Shown piece after piece: positions 1-8,712 of a stretch of 64,000 bases of DNA (position 1 is the stretch's first letter; each line of letters opens with the position of its first letter). The DNA is taken from contig CALVEV010000005.1 of assembly GCA_944326685.1 (NCBI GenBank), forward strand, positions 53,095 through 117,094, read 5' to 3'. The notes below the pieces were generated by a model, which was not told the DNA's origin, searched no databases, and saw nothing but the letters and a program-made list of their open reading frames with translations. Both the position numbers and the translations under genes were made by a program. This stretch comes from Candidatus Gastranaerophilales bacterium (GTDB taxonomy: Bacteria; Cyanobacteriota; Vampirovibrionia; Gastranaerophilales; Gastranaerophilaceae).

Positions 1-906
1 CAAACAAATATTAAAAAGGTTCTTGCTTATTCAACATCTTCTCAACTTGGTCTTGTAATTGCTGCACTTGCTCTTTATAATCCTATTGCATCAATTGTAT
101 ACCTTGTATCACATGCATTTATAAAAGCATTATTATTCATGTGCGCAGGTGTTGTTATAAAGATTGTAAAAAGTAAGAATATTTTGTTTATGGGAAAATT
201 TAGAGAATGCTCACCAATTGTTGCTTTAAGTTTTCTCGTTGGTGCTTTAGCTCTATCTGGGTTAGGTTTCTCAGGTTTTAATGCAAAATCTTTACTGGCA
301 AATGTTTTTGATAATACATTTTATCTAAATATTTTATTTGCAATTATTGCTGCTTTAACCTCATTGTATATATTTAGATTGTATTTTCTTGTCTTTGAAA
401 ATAAGGCAGGTTATGAATGCTCTGATTTAGAAAATTATAATAATCCAAAATATAATATAGCTTACGGAACATTAATTTTTATGAGTTTGGCAATTATATT
501 ATCAAGCTTTATAATTCCAAATGGACATTTTTCTGTTTTATATTTATTAAATCTTTTTATGGGAGTTGTAGCTTATTATTTATATAATTTTAGAAATAAT
601 TTTAAGTTAAATTCAACCTTGTATCACATAATTGTTAATGGGTTTTACATAAATAAAATTTATTATTGGGGAGAAATTTATTTATATAAATTTTTTACTA
701 AATTAATTTCAGTTTTTGATACTTATGTTTTAGGTGGCATAGAGTATTTAGTTAGGGGGGTAATGCTAACTTTATCTAAGGTCGTTCATCAATTACAAGT
801 AAATAATTTCCAATCTTATATTTGTTATGGGGTGTGGTGTTTATTATTTGTAATGGGTATTTTTATTGGTGTGTATTCAATGATTTTAAATATATTTGGA
901 GTATAA
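1..906 (+). CDS. nuoL: NADH-quinone oxidoreductase subunit L, 5' end missing
   Basis: Antiporter-like proton-pumping membrane subunit of complex I. The frame is open from the first base of the window, so the gene begins upstream; 301 C-terminal residues are visible. They include the conserved sequence around a transmembrane lysine and histidine (SQLGLVIAAL, then HAFIKALLFMCAG near visible residues 36-50), several hydrophobic helices, and a final amphipathic stretch plus membrane anchor typical of the NuoL tail. The stop is three bases before nuoM, so the genes are co-transcribed. The visible part looks intact. The family call is secure. Whether the complex accepts NADH, ferredoxin or another donor cannot be told from this window, because the peripheral-arm genes lie outside it. 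Confidence 0.93.
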   Translation, partial: QTNIKKVLAYSTSSQLGLVIAALALYNPIASIVYLVSHAFIKALLFMCAGVVIKIVKSKNILFMGKFRECSPIVALSFLVGALALSGLGFSGFNAKSLLANVFDNTFYLNILFAIIAALTSLYIFRLYFLVFENKAGYECSDLENYNNPKYNIAYGTLIFMSLAIILSSFIIPNGHFSVLYLLNLFMGVVAYYLYNFRNNFKLNSTLYHIIVNGFYINKIYYWGEIYLYKFFTKLISVFDTYVLGGIEYLVRGVMLTLSKVVHQLQVNNFQSYICYGVWCLLFVMGIFIGVYSMILNIFGV

Positions 907-909
907 ATT

Positions 910-2400
910 ATGGAGTCTTTTATTTCAATTCCTGTATTAATGTTTTTGCCGTTAATTGTTGCAATTCTGATTAATCTTCCTATGATTAATAGAAATTATA
1001 TATTAATCAGAAGATTTGTTTCGGGGTTTTCTGTTGTTTATACTTTGTATTCTTTATTATTGTATGTATTTTATATTAACGATATTGATGCTTTACAATT
1101 TAATCCTGAATATGTATCATCAATTCCTTTTTTGAATAATGATTTCTTACATCAACTAGGTATTAATGTTAGTTTTGGAGTTGATAGCTTATCAATTTTA
1201 ATGATAATTTTAACAAGTACAATATTTATGTTTTCAATATTGGGATCTAAATTATTTATAAATAAACATCATAGAACTTTTTATACATTAATACTTTGTC
1301 TTGAAAGTATCTTGGTTGGAATATTCTCATCTATTGATATGTTTGTGTTTTTTGTATTGTGGGAATTAGAATTAATCCCTATGTATTTATTGATAAGTCT
1401 TTGGGGAGATAAAAAATCTAAAAAAGCAGCATTGAAATTTGTTTTGTATACATTTGGTGGAAGCTTATTTATTCTGCTAGGAATTCTATTGTTATATTAT
1501 ACTAATTTTTCATTAAGTGGTGATTTGACTTCTGATATAAGTAGGATTGGTGTGAATAATGTTCCATATATTCTACAATTAGTTATGAGTATATCTTTCC
1601 TTATAGGATTCGGTGTAAAAATTCCTTTAGTTCCTTTACATAGGTGGCTAGCTGATGCCCATACAAATTCGACAACTCCTGTGAGTATGGTTTTGGCAGC
1701 TATTTTATTAAAACTTGGTGTATATGGTTTGATTAGATTTAATTATGCACTTTTGCCTTTGGGTTTTATGACATTAACTCCAATATTGGGTGGAATTGCA
1801 TTAATAAATATAATATATGGTGCAGCTTTAGCATATTATCAACAAGACATTAAGAGAATTGTTGCTTATTCTAGTATTTCTCAAATGGGGCTTGTAATTT
1901 TAGGCCTTGTTTCAATGAATTCAGTTGGATATAAAGGTGCTGTTTTTCATATGATATCGCATGCATTAGTTGCAGCAGGTTTATTTTTTGTAGTTGGTAT
2001 TATTAAGTTAAAATTCAGAACAAGAAATATCAAAAGACTATCAGGGGTTGCAAATGTCTGTCCTCGTTTGTTTGGATTTACTTCTATGATTGGCTTGGCA
2101 GGAGTTGGAATTCCTTTCTTGTCAGGTTTTGTTGGCGAATTTTTGTCAATTTACGGTGCAGTAATTTCTCAAATTTGGATTCTAAAGTTTTTTGCGTTTG
2201 TTGCAATTGTAATAATTATGTTATCTGCATTGTATATTTTAAGGTTAATTCATGAAGTATTTTATGCGAATTTGCCTGATAAATATATACATGTACAAGA
2301 TATTGCAGTTCATGAATTTGTAGTTCTAGGTGGAATATTCTTTTTGATTCTGCTTTTAGGGGTGTGTCCTTATATAATAATCAATTTTCTAAATGCGTAA
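910..2400 (+). CDS. nuoM: NADH-quinone oxidoreductase subunit M
   Basis: Second antiporter-like membrane subunit of complex I, 496 residues, close to the usual length. About 14 hydrophobic segments are evident. Key charged residues of the proton path are present: Glu152 in the WELELIPMY motif (equivalent to the essential glutamate of helix 5), Lys237 and His244 in KIPLVPLHRWLADAH, and the conserved SSISQMG region near residues 320-330. It starts three bases after nuoL and ends nine bases before nuoN, giving a tight L-M-N order as in standard nuo operons. No separate promoter is visible. It is expected to sit in the cytoplasmic membrane and pump ions coupled to electron transfer in the peripheral arm. 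Confidence 0.95.
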   Translation: MESFISIPVLMFLPLIVAILINLPMINRNYILIRRFVSGFSVVYTLYSLLLYVFYINDIDALQFNPEYVSSIPFLNNDFLHQLGINVSFGVDSLSILMIILTSTIFMFSILGSKLFINKHHRTFYTLILCLESILVGIFSSIDMFVFFVLWELELIPMYLLISLWGDKKSKKAALKFVLYTFGGSLFILLGILLLYYTNFSLSGDLTSDISRIGVNNVPYILQLVMSISFLIGFGVKIPLVPLHRWLADAHTNSTTPVSMVLAAILLKLGVYGLIRFNYALLPLGFMTLTPILGGIALINIIYGAALAYYQQDIKRIVAYSSISQMGLVILGLVSMNSVGYKGAVFHMISHALVAAGLFFVVGIIKLKFRTRNIKRLSGVANVCPRLFGFTSMIGLAGVGIPFLSGFVGEFLSIYGAVISQIWILKFFAFVAIVIIMLSALYILRLIHEVFYANLPDKYIHVQDIAVHEFVVLGGIFFLILLLGVCPYIIINFLNA

Positions 2401-2409
2401 GAGGTTTAT

Positions 2410-3798
2410 ATGTTTAATTTTGATAATGTTATAAAATTTGTTCCAGAAATAGTTTTAATAGTTACAATGTTTATACAATTTATTCTTTCATTATTTTCAA
2501 AACGAAGAATTGCTAATATTGTTTCTTTATCAGGAATGTTTATATCTGTAATTTGTTTAATAAATTCCTTTATTTATCCAACAGAATTGTATATAACATT
2601 TTTTAAGGTTTTGATATTAATTTCATCTATAATTGTATTGAATTTAACTTCTTGTAAATCAGTTATAAAAAGATTATTTACCTTTAATATTTTATATTTA
2701 TCATCTGTATTTTTCTTAATGATGATAGTAAATTCTAATGATTACTTAAGCTTATTTTTTAACATAGAGTTATTTAGTCTATGTCTGTATTTTTTAATCT
2801 CTATTGATAGAAAGAAAATAACTGTTGCTGAAACATTTAAATATATGGTTATGTCAGTATTATCATCAGCTTTTTTACTTTTAGGAGTTAGTTTTATATA
2901 TGGGTTAACAGGTAGTTTAGAGTTTTATAATATAAGAGAATATTTTACATATAATCACAATTATACTTTTTCATCATCAATAGTTCCTTATATTTTTATA
3001 TCAATAGGTTTATTCTTTAAATTAGGAGTATTCCCTTTTGGAAATTGGGTAATAGATATTTATAAAAATATTAATACTAAACTGGTAACTTATATTTCTG
3101 TTATTCCAAAACTTGCAATATTTACTGTGTTAATCAAGATATTACCTTCTATTATATCTTTTGAGTTCTCATTGTTTATAATATTTCTTGCTTGTATTAC
3201 AGGAGGATTTGGAGTTTTGTATGGTCTAAAATCTAAGAATTTAAAAGAGATTATGGCATCAAGTTCTTATATAAATGTTTCTTATATGTTAATGGTTCTA
3301 GCACTTTACACGAAAATTTCTTTATCTGCCCTAATGTTTTATTGGTGTTGCTATGTATTTATGAATATAGGTGCTTTTGCAGGGATTCTAGTTCTTGAAC
3401 ATTCTGGATTTACAAATAATTGTATTGATATAAGAGGATATTTTTATAAAAATCCAATATTTTCACTTTGTTTTATTGCATGTATTGTTGGTTTAATGGG
3501 CTTTCCTATAACATCAGGTTTTGTTGGAAAATTATATCTTATATCAGGTGTTCTAAATTCAGGAATAATATCAATCCCATTGTTATTGATAATGTTTTTC
3601 TTAATGATTTCTTCTGTTGTTATTTATATGAATATAGTAAAAAGAGGATTTGAAGATAAATATTTTAAAGATACTTGTTTTATCAAAAAAAGTGCAAACA
3701 CTTATGTTTTATATGTCTGCACTTTAATTACTATTCTTATTGGTTTATTCCCGGCTTGGGGAATGAAATTTTGTGAATTAGTTTCTTATTATATTTAA
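2410..3798 (+). CDS. nuoN: NADH-quinone oxidoreductase subunit N, divergent
   Basis: Third antiporter-like membrane subunit of complex I, 462 residues, last gene of the nuo operon. The helix-5 glutamate is present (Glu120 in FFNIELFSLCLY), as is Lys204 in FFKLGVFPFGNW. The family normally reads PFHxW at this last motif; here residues 209-213 are PFGNW, so the usual histidine is replaced. The chain is more diverged than NuoM from what I expect of the family, but order, length and hydrophobicity make the call firm. The start is supported by GAGG about five bases upstream. Its stop codon overlaps by four bases the stop of the opposing flavodiiron gene, leaving no room for a separate terminator. 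Confidence 0.88.
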   Translation: MFNFDNVIKFVPEIVLIVTMFIQFILSLFSKRRIANIVSLSGMFISVICLINSFIYPTELYITFFKVLILISSIIVLNLTSCKSVIKRLFTFNILYLSSVFFLMMIVNSNDYLSLFFNIELFSLCLYFLISIDRKKITVAETFKYMVMSVLSSAFLLLGVSFIYGLTGSLEFYNIREYFTYNHNYTFSSSIVPYIFISIGLFFKLGVFPFGNWVIDIYKNINTKLVTYISVIPKLAIFTVLIKILPSIISFEFSLFIIFLACITGGFGVLYGLKSKNLKEIMASSSYINVSYMLMVLALYTKISLSALMFYWCCYVFMNIGAFAGILVLEHSGFTNNCIDIRGYFYKNPIFSLCFIACIVGLMGFPITSGFVGKLYLISGVLNSGIISIPLLLIMFFLMISSVVIYMNIVKRGFEDKYFKDTCFIKKSANTYVLYVCTLITILIGLFPAWGMKFCELVSYYI

Positions 3799-4979
3799 AC
3801 TAATCCAAGATTTTTATGTTTTTCATAAATAGAATTAACTAAATTATCTAATTTTTTATAATCCTCTTCAGTAATTCTACCTTTAACTTGAATAGGTTCA
3901 ATAACATCAAGTTTAAGTTTCGATACGCATTCAGCTAAAGGTTCAAATAATTTCCCAGCCCAACCGTATGAACCAACGAAAGATGCTATTTTTAATTTAG
4001 GTCTAAGTAATCCTGCAAGATAAGCAATGTTAACAGATGCAGGGTGAGGACCAGCAAGCACCATAGATGTTCCAAGAACCATAGATGTTGCATCAACAAG
4101 TCCCATTGCTAAGTCTCCTAAATCACCTCTAATGATATCATATTTAAGAGTTTCGATACCTTTTTTATTAAGTTCTGCTTCGATGTAGTCAATCATTTCT
4201 TTTGTAGATCCATACATTGACACGTAAGGAAGAAGAACTAGGTTTTTACCCTCATCTTTTGTCCAATCTTCATATAAATCCAAAATATCAGAAGGGTTGT
4301 TGTATATAGGTCCGTGACTAGGACAAACAATACTAGGATTTAATTCTTTTACTAAGTTTGTGTATTTTTTGCAAAGCATTCTAAATGGCATCATAATTTC
4401 TGCATAATATCTTTTAGCGCTATGTGTTAATTCTTCACAAGGTTTAGCAAATACATCTTCAAATATGTAGTGAGCACCTAAGAAGTCACAAGTGAATAAA
4501 ATGTTATCTTCGATATCATGTGTAAACATTGTATCTGGCCAGTGAACATTTGGTGCAAAAATAAATTGAAGTGTTTTATTCCCAAGAGATAATTTTTCTC
4601 CATCGTTCACAATTTTCATTTTACTTCTTGGAACAAATAACATTTCATGAAGGTTTTCTGCACATTTTGAATTTGTAACAACAATAGCTTCAGGAAATTT
4701 TTCTAATAAAGCAGGTATTGAACCAGAGTGATCTTGTTCTCCGTGATTTTCAATGATGTAATCAATTTTTGTAATACCATTTTCTTCTAGATTTTTTAAA
4801 TATTCTTCAGTTTTAGGCGGATACATTGTATCAATTAATGCAACTTTTTCAGAACCTTTTATAATGTAAGAATTATAACTTGTTCCATGCTCTAGTGGGA
4901 TAAGTTCATCAAATATTGCTCTATTTTCATCATTAAGTCCACAGTATAAAACATCTTCTTTTATTTCTTGAAATTTCAT
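3795..4979 (-). CDS. Flavodiiron protein (FprA family)
   Basis: Soluble enzyme that reduces O2 to water, or NO to N2O, and protects anaerobes. The N-terminal metallo-beta-lactamase-like domain (about residues 1-245) carries a complete set of di-iron ligands: His79, Glu81, Asp83 and His84 in HGEQDH, His146, Asp165 and His222. The C-terminal flavodoxin domain starts near residue 248, with a phosphate-binding loop around Ser254-Thr259 (SMYGST). At 394 residues it has the minimal two-domain length, with no rubredoxin or flavin-reductase extension, so it needs an external donor such as rubredoxin. A strong GGAGAGG sits just before the ATG. It faces the nuo operon and overlaps nuoN at the stop. The choice between O2 and NO reductase activity cannot be made from sequence. 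Confidence 0.93.
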   Translation of the reverse strand: MKFQEIKEDVLYCGLNDENRAIFDELIPLEHGTSYNSYIIKGSEKVALIDTMYPPKTEEYLKNLEENGITKIDYIIENHGEQDHSGSIPALLEKFPEAIVVTNSKCAENLHEMLFVPRSKMKIVNDGEKLSLGNKTLQFIFAPNVHWPDTMFTHDIEDNILFTCDFLGAHYIFEDVFAKPCEELTHSAKRYYAEIMMPFRMLCKKYTNLVKELNPSIVCPSHGPIYNNPSDILDLYEDWTKDEGKNLVLLPYVSMYGSTKEMIDYIEAELNKKGIETLKYDIIRGDLGDLAMGLVDATSMVLGTSMVLAGPHPASVNIAYLAGLLRPKLKIASFVGSYGWAGKLFEPLAECVSKLKLDVIEPIQVKGRITEEDYKKLDNLVNSIYEKHKNLGLV

Positions 4980-5059
4980 CTTTCCTCTCCTTTTTTCTTA
5001 ATTTTATCATACAAATAGCAAAAAAAATATTTAGAAGTTTTATTTAATTAGGTATTATC

Positions 5060-5782
5060 ATGGTAATTAGTTTAAACAATAATAGTAAATATTTTATAAA
5101 AACATCACAATCACAAAATGTCGAACCTAAAGTAAAATTGAGTAAAAATCAAAAGTTAGGAATTCAATTGACAACTGCTGCTGGAGTTTTAGGTAGTTTA
5201 GCAATACTTGCAAAAACATCCAAAAACCCTTATTCTTTAAAGATTTCAAAAATGGTTTCGACTCCTTTTAAGGATAGTTTTTTAGGTAAAATTGATTATA
5301 ATGTAAAGAATGTATTAGTTGTTGGTGCCGGTTCTTGCTTAGGTGGTTTATTTGGTGGTGTGTTGTTTGATAAAAACAAAAATAATCGTCAAGCCAAATT
5401 AAGAGAGGCATTAGTTCAATATACTAATATAGCTATGCCAATAGCAACTGTTCACTATATGTCAAAATTAGGAGATATTTTCGCAAATAAAATGCTTAAA
5501 GGCGGTAATTTCTTAAAAGCTATTGCTCCGATTGTTGGTTTGGGGGTTGGTATTGTTGCGGGTAACAGAATCTCAAATAAATTAAATCAGTTGATATTCC
5601 ATAAAAAAGATAATAGACCTGTAGAATTGACCGATATGTCAGCACATTTAGATGATATTTGTATGACATCTCAATATATAGTAAAAGATAATATCTTAAC
5701 CAAATCAGCATCTAGATTTATTCCATTAGCTTTGATGGTTGCAGGATGCGAGATTGGTAAAAAACAAGAAAAAACTAATTAA
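5060..5782 (+). CDS. Hypothetical membrane protein
   Basis: I recognise no family. The 240-residue product has a polar N-terminus with runs of Asn and Ser (residues 1-30), then several moderately hydrophobic, Gly/Ala-rich segments (about 34-50, 82-102, 150-165 and 216-230) that could be weak transmembrane or membrane-associated helices, separated by Lys-rich loops. There is no clear signal peptide. AGG lies 7-8 bases before the ATG and supports the start. The gene stands alone between the divergent flavodiiron gene and the rightward aminotransferase, which has its own promoter. Composition matches the rest of the window, so there is no sign of recent transfer. It is probably lineage-specific. 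Confidence 0.7.
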   Translation: MVISLNNNSKYFIKTSQSQNVEPKVKLSKNQKLGIQLTTAAGVLGSLAILAKTSKNPYSLKISKMVSTPFKDSFLGKIDYNVKNVLVVGAGSCLGGLFGGVLFDKNKNNRQAKLREALVQYTNIAMPIATVHYMSKLGDIFANKMLKGGNFLKAIAPIVGLGVGIVAGNRISNKLNQLIFHKKDNRPVELTDMSAHLDDICMTSQYIVKDNILTKSASRFIPLALMVAGCEIGKKQEKTN

Positions 5783-5824
5783 TGTGATAGTGATATATTA
5801 GAGAGAGCTTTTGTTTTTTTTTTC

Positions 5825-5853
5825 TTGCAAAAATTTTATGGTTGTATTATTAT
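5825..5853 (+). promoter_or_regulatory. Promoter of the aminotransferase gene
   Basis: TTGCAA at 5825-5830 and TATTAT at 5848-5853 are separated by 17 bases. Transcription would begin near 5860, giving a leader of about 30 bases containing AGAGGGG. This argues against the alternative TTG start at 5860, which would coincide with the transcription start. Confidence 0.6.
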
Positions 5854-5889
5854 GTGTAATTGTCACACTTAAAGAGGGGAAGTCGTTAT

Positions 5890-7131
5890 ATGCGCGAATT
5901 ATTTAATGATTATGTAAAATCAATTACAACTTACATTATGTTCCAAATCAAGGCAAAAGCTAATCAATTAAAGCCAGAATTGGATAAAAAAGGTAGAAGT
6001 CCGATTTTCTTATCAATGGGCGCACCAACGGAAAACCCTCCAAAGTATATGTTTGATGTATTAAAAGAAGAATTAGATAAAGATGGTGTTCATACTTATT
6101 CAACACCAAAAGGTGAAAAGTATTTCTTAGATGCAGTTGCCAAAAGAATGAAAACTAGATTTAATGTTGAATTAGATCCAGCATCAGAAATTTGTTCTTT
6201 GATTGGTTCAAAAGAAGGTTTAGCAAACTTAATTAGAATTCTTTGTAATCCAACAACAGATGTTGAAGAAAAAGATGTTATTTTTGTTCCTGATCCTGGT
6301 TATGCATCTTATGATCAGATGATAACAATTGCAGGAGGAAAATCTTATCCAATTCCATTGACACCAGAAAATAACTTTATGCCAAATTTAGATGAAGTTT
6401 GGGATAGTTATATAAAAGAAGGTGGTAAAGCTGAAAAAGTTAAGGCGTTTATCATCAATTATCCTAACAACCCATTAGGAGCAACAGCAACAAGAGATTA
6501 TTATAAACACTGTGTAGAATTTGCGAAGAAACATAATATTTTATTAATGTCAGATGCTGCTTATGCTGATTTATACTTTGATGAATCTGATAAACCGTTT
6601 AGTATATTAGAATTTGAGGGGGCAAAAGATGTAGCCGTAGAATTCTTTAGTTTCTCAAAACCTTATGCTATGACAGGTATGAGAGCAGGCTGGATTTGTG
6701 GAAATAAAGAAGCTGTTGGCTTATTTGCAGTATTGAAATCAACTATTGATAATGGCTTATATAAACCATTACAAACAGCATGTGCGGCAATATTGAATTC
6801 AAAAGAAGGTGATGAGTATACAAGATTAGCTAATGTTAATCTTAAAAAGAAACAAGATTTGTTTGTTCAAGGTATGAAAGAATTAGGTTGGCCAGAATTT
6901 AATGTTCCAAATGCAACATTCTATTTATGGATGCCAATTCCACCAAGATATAAATCATCACAAGAATTTACTGATGAATTATTGGAAAAGTCAGGAATTG
7001 TTGCTGTTCCGGGACATGCTTACGGCAAATATGGTGAAGGATTCTTTAGAGTATCTATCGTATGTACAGAAGCACAAATTTCAGAATGTATCGATAGAAT
7101 GAAAAAAGACGGATTCTATTATAATTCGTAA
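5890..7131 (+). CDS. Class I/II aminotransferase, probably LL-diaminopimelate aminotransferase type
   Basis: PLP-dependent aminotransferase of fold type I, 413 residues from the chosen ATG. The PLP lysine is Lys257 in FSFSKPYAMTGMR. NYPNNPLG (190-197) and SDAAYADL (221-228) supply the cofactor-binding Asn, Asp and Tyr. VPDPGYASY (133-141) resembles the DapL/AspC family. The early motif SMGAPTENPP is consistent with LL-DAP aminotransferase, which makes LL-DAP directly from tetrahydrodipicolinate for lysine and peptidoglycan, as in cyanobacteria and Chlamydia; an aspartate- or alanine-type substrate remains possible. I chose ATG 5890 because AGAGGGG ends about nine bases upstream; an in-frame TTG at 5860 would add ten residues without a ribosome-binding site. 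The gene has its own promoter and ends at a bidirectional terminator. Confidence 0.85.
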   Translation: MRELFNDYVKSITTYIMFQIKAKANQLKPELDKKGRSPIFLSMGAPTENPPKYMFDVLKEELDKDGVHTYSTPKGEKYFLDAVAKRMKTRFNVELDPASEICSLIGSKEGLANLIRILCNPTTDVEEKDVIFVPDPGYASYDQMITIAGGKSYPIPLTPENNFMPNLDEVWDSYIKEGGKAEKVKAFIINYPNNPLGATATRDYYKHCVEFAKKHNILLMSDAAYADLYFDESDKPFSILEFEGAKDVAVEFFSFSKPYAMTGMRAGWICGNKEAVGLFAVLKSTIDNGLYKPLQTACAAILNSKEGDEYTRLANVNLKKKQDLFVQGMKELGWPEFNVPNATFYLWMPIPPRYKSSQEFTDELLEKSGIVAVPGHAYGKYGEGFFRVSIVCTEAQISECIDRMKKDGFYYNS

Positions 7132-7151
7132 TGATATTTGAATATAAACTA

Positions 7152-7186
7152 AAAAAGAAGTATTATTTAATAATACTTCTTTTTTG
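7152..7186. terminator. Bidirectional intrinsic terminator
   Basis: A long perfect inverted repeat (arms of about 16 bases including AGAAGTATTATT and AATAATACTTCT) lies between the two convergent genes. Its arms end in A and T runs, giving a U-tract on either strand. It lies 20 bases past the aminotransferase stop and abuts the decarboxylase stop at 7189. Confidence 0.85.
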
Positions 7187-7188
7187 TT

Positions 7189-8607
7189 TTATTTTATAAC
7201 TTCTAACTCTTTGTATGTTTTTAAGTATGGTAAATGTTCTTCTGTTATAAGTTCTCCTGGTAATAATATTGCAATTCCCGGAGGACATTCTGCTACAACT
7301 TCAGCTGAAATTCTACCAACTGCATCATATTTATTTACTAATTCTTTTGGTGCAAAATATGCATCTCTTAATCTCATTTTTATTTGAGGTGTTAACATTG
7401 GCATATGTTTCTTTTTATCAATTATTGGGTGTTCAGTATAATCTGTTTTATCAATTTCTTTTAAACAACTTACAAGATATTTAAAATCAGATAAATCATT
7501 CCCTAAATTTGATAATATTAAAATCCCAATATCTGATGCTGATTCAACTTCAATATTATAGTCATGTTCTAATATCATTTCTAAACTTGTACCAGACAAA
7601 CCATCAACTTTAATAAATACTTTTGTTGGATCGGTATATTCATAATTTAAATAATGAACACTATCCATTTTATCAATTTCTTGTTTTAAATAATTTGCGT
7701 TAGAAATAGCTTTTTCTATTTGTTCTTGTCCTTCTTCAGACTCTAAATGAGCTCTTGCTGCATCTAAACTTGTTAATAATAGTAAAGATGGACTTGTAGT
7801 ATGTAATAATTTTAATGTTCTTTCTAAAACTTCAATATCAATTCTTGAGTCTTTTTTTGCAACATGTAGCATTGATGTTTGGCTCATACTTCCACCTGTT
7901 TTATGTAAGGAATGAACAACTGCATCTGCTCCTTGTTTTAATGCAGGGATAGGAAGTTTATCAGAAAAATTCCACAAACAACCGTGTGCTTCATCAACAA
8001 ACAGAGGTACATTATATCTTTTACATACAGAACTTATTCCAGCAATATCTGATACTACACCTTCATAAGTTGGATTTGTTACCCATACACAAGCGACATC
8101 TTCATTTTCAGATAATGCTTTTTCAATTGCTTCAGGTGATATTCTACCCCAAATAGACCAATCATCTATTTTATCAGGCAAAACCCATACTGGTTCAGCA
8201 CCTGACATTATTAATCCAGTTAAAATTGAACGATGACAATTTCTATTTACAATAACTTTTTGACCTCTTTTAGTCGTTCCCATAGCAAGTGCAAGATTTC
8301 CAATTGTTGAACCATTCAATAAGAAAAATGTTCTTTGAGAACCAAATGCTTTTGCTGCAAGTGCTTCTGCTTCTTTAATAGGTCCTGTTGGAGGATTAAG
8401 AGTTCCTAAATTATCAAATTCGTCTGTTGTATCTAAAGCAAGCAATCTTTCTCCAACCAAATCTTTAAATGGTTTATAAACACCATTCCCTTTGGTGTGT
8501 CCAGGTATATGAAATTGATATGTTGGATTTTTTAGCGCAGTAGCCATTGCTTCTACAAGCGGGGCTCTAACCACATTATTCTCAATCCCTTCTAAATCTT
8601 CATTCAT
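7189..8607 (-). CDS. speA: Orn/Lys/Arg decarboxylase family protein (arginine decarboxylase-like)
   Basis: PLP-dependent decarboxylase of fold type I that makes a polyamine precursor (agmatine from arginine, or cadaverine from lysine). The PLP lysine is Lys236 in VHSLHKTGGSMSQTS, and the cofactor Asp is Asp205 in VDEAHG. The N-terminal FHIPGHTKG motif (32-40) and FLLNGST (95-101) are hallmarks of the family. At 472 residues it matches the short Bacillus SpeA/YaaO group and lacks the N-terminal response-regulator-like domain of the large enterobacterial enzymes. Substrate choice within this group is not readable from motifs. TATAAT at 8614-8619 ends six bases before the ATG with no Shine-Dalgarno, predicting a leaderless mRNA. 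The next gene is divergent. Confidence 0.87.
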   Translation of the reverse strand: MNEDLEGIENNVVRAPLVEAMATALKNPTYQFHIPGHTKGNGVYKPFKDLVGERLLALDTTDEFDNLGTLNPPTGPIKEAEALAAKAFGSQRTFFLLNGSTIGNLALAMGTTKRGQKVIVNRNCHRSILTGLIMSGAEPVWVLPDKIDDWSIWGRISPEAIEKALSENEDVACVWVTNPTYEGVVSDIAGISSVCKRYNVPLFVDEAHGCLWNFSDKLPIPALKQGADAVVHSLHKTGGSMSQTSMLHVAKKDSRIDIEVLERTLKLLHTTSPSLLLLTSLDAARAHLESEEGQEQIEKAISNANYLKQEIDKMDSVHYLNYEYTDPTKVFIKVDGLSGTSLEMILEHDYNIEVESASDIGILILSNLGNDLSDFKYLVSCLKEIDKTDYTEHPIIDKKKHMPMLTPQIKMRLRDAYFAPKELVNKYDAVGRISAEVVAECPPGIAILLPGELITEEHLPYLKTYKELEVIK

Positions 8608-8613
8608 ATAATA

Positions 8614-8619
8614 ATTATA
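8614..8619 (-). promoter_or_regulatory. -10 box of speA, leaderless arrangement
   Basis: TATAAT on the minus strand is followed by six bases and then the ATG. No purine-rich ribosome-binding site fits in between. The -35 region is poor. Confidence 0.6.
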
Positions 8620-8676
8620 ACAAAAAATAAAAATTCATTATATTAAATATTCCATTTTTTAAAAAAGTTTAAATTC

Positions 8677-8706
8677 TTGACTTTAAAAATACATAAATAA
8701 TAAAAT
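8677..8706 (+). promoter_or_regulatory. Promoter of the glutamate synthase genes, leaderless arrangement
   Basis: TTGACT (8677-8682), an 18-base spacer and TAAAAT (8701-8706) are followed by six bases and ATG at 8713. The predicted transcription start coincides with the start codon. Confidence 0.65.
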
Positions 8707-8712
8707 ACTAGT

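Noticed and set aside
5860..5889. TTG start for the aminotransferase
   Set aside because: It coincides with the predicted transcription start and has no ribosome-binding site; ATG 5890 has AGAGGGG.
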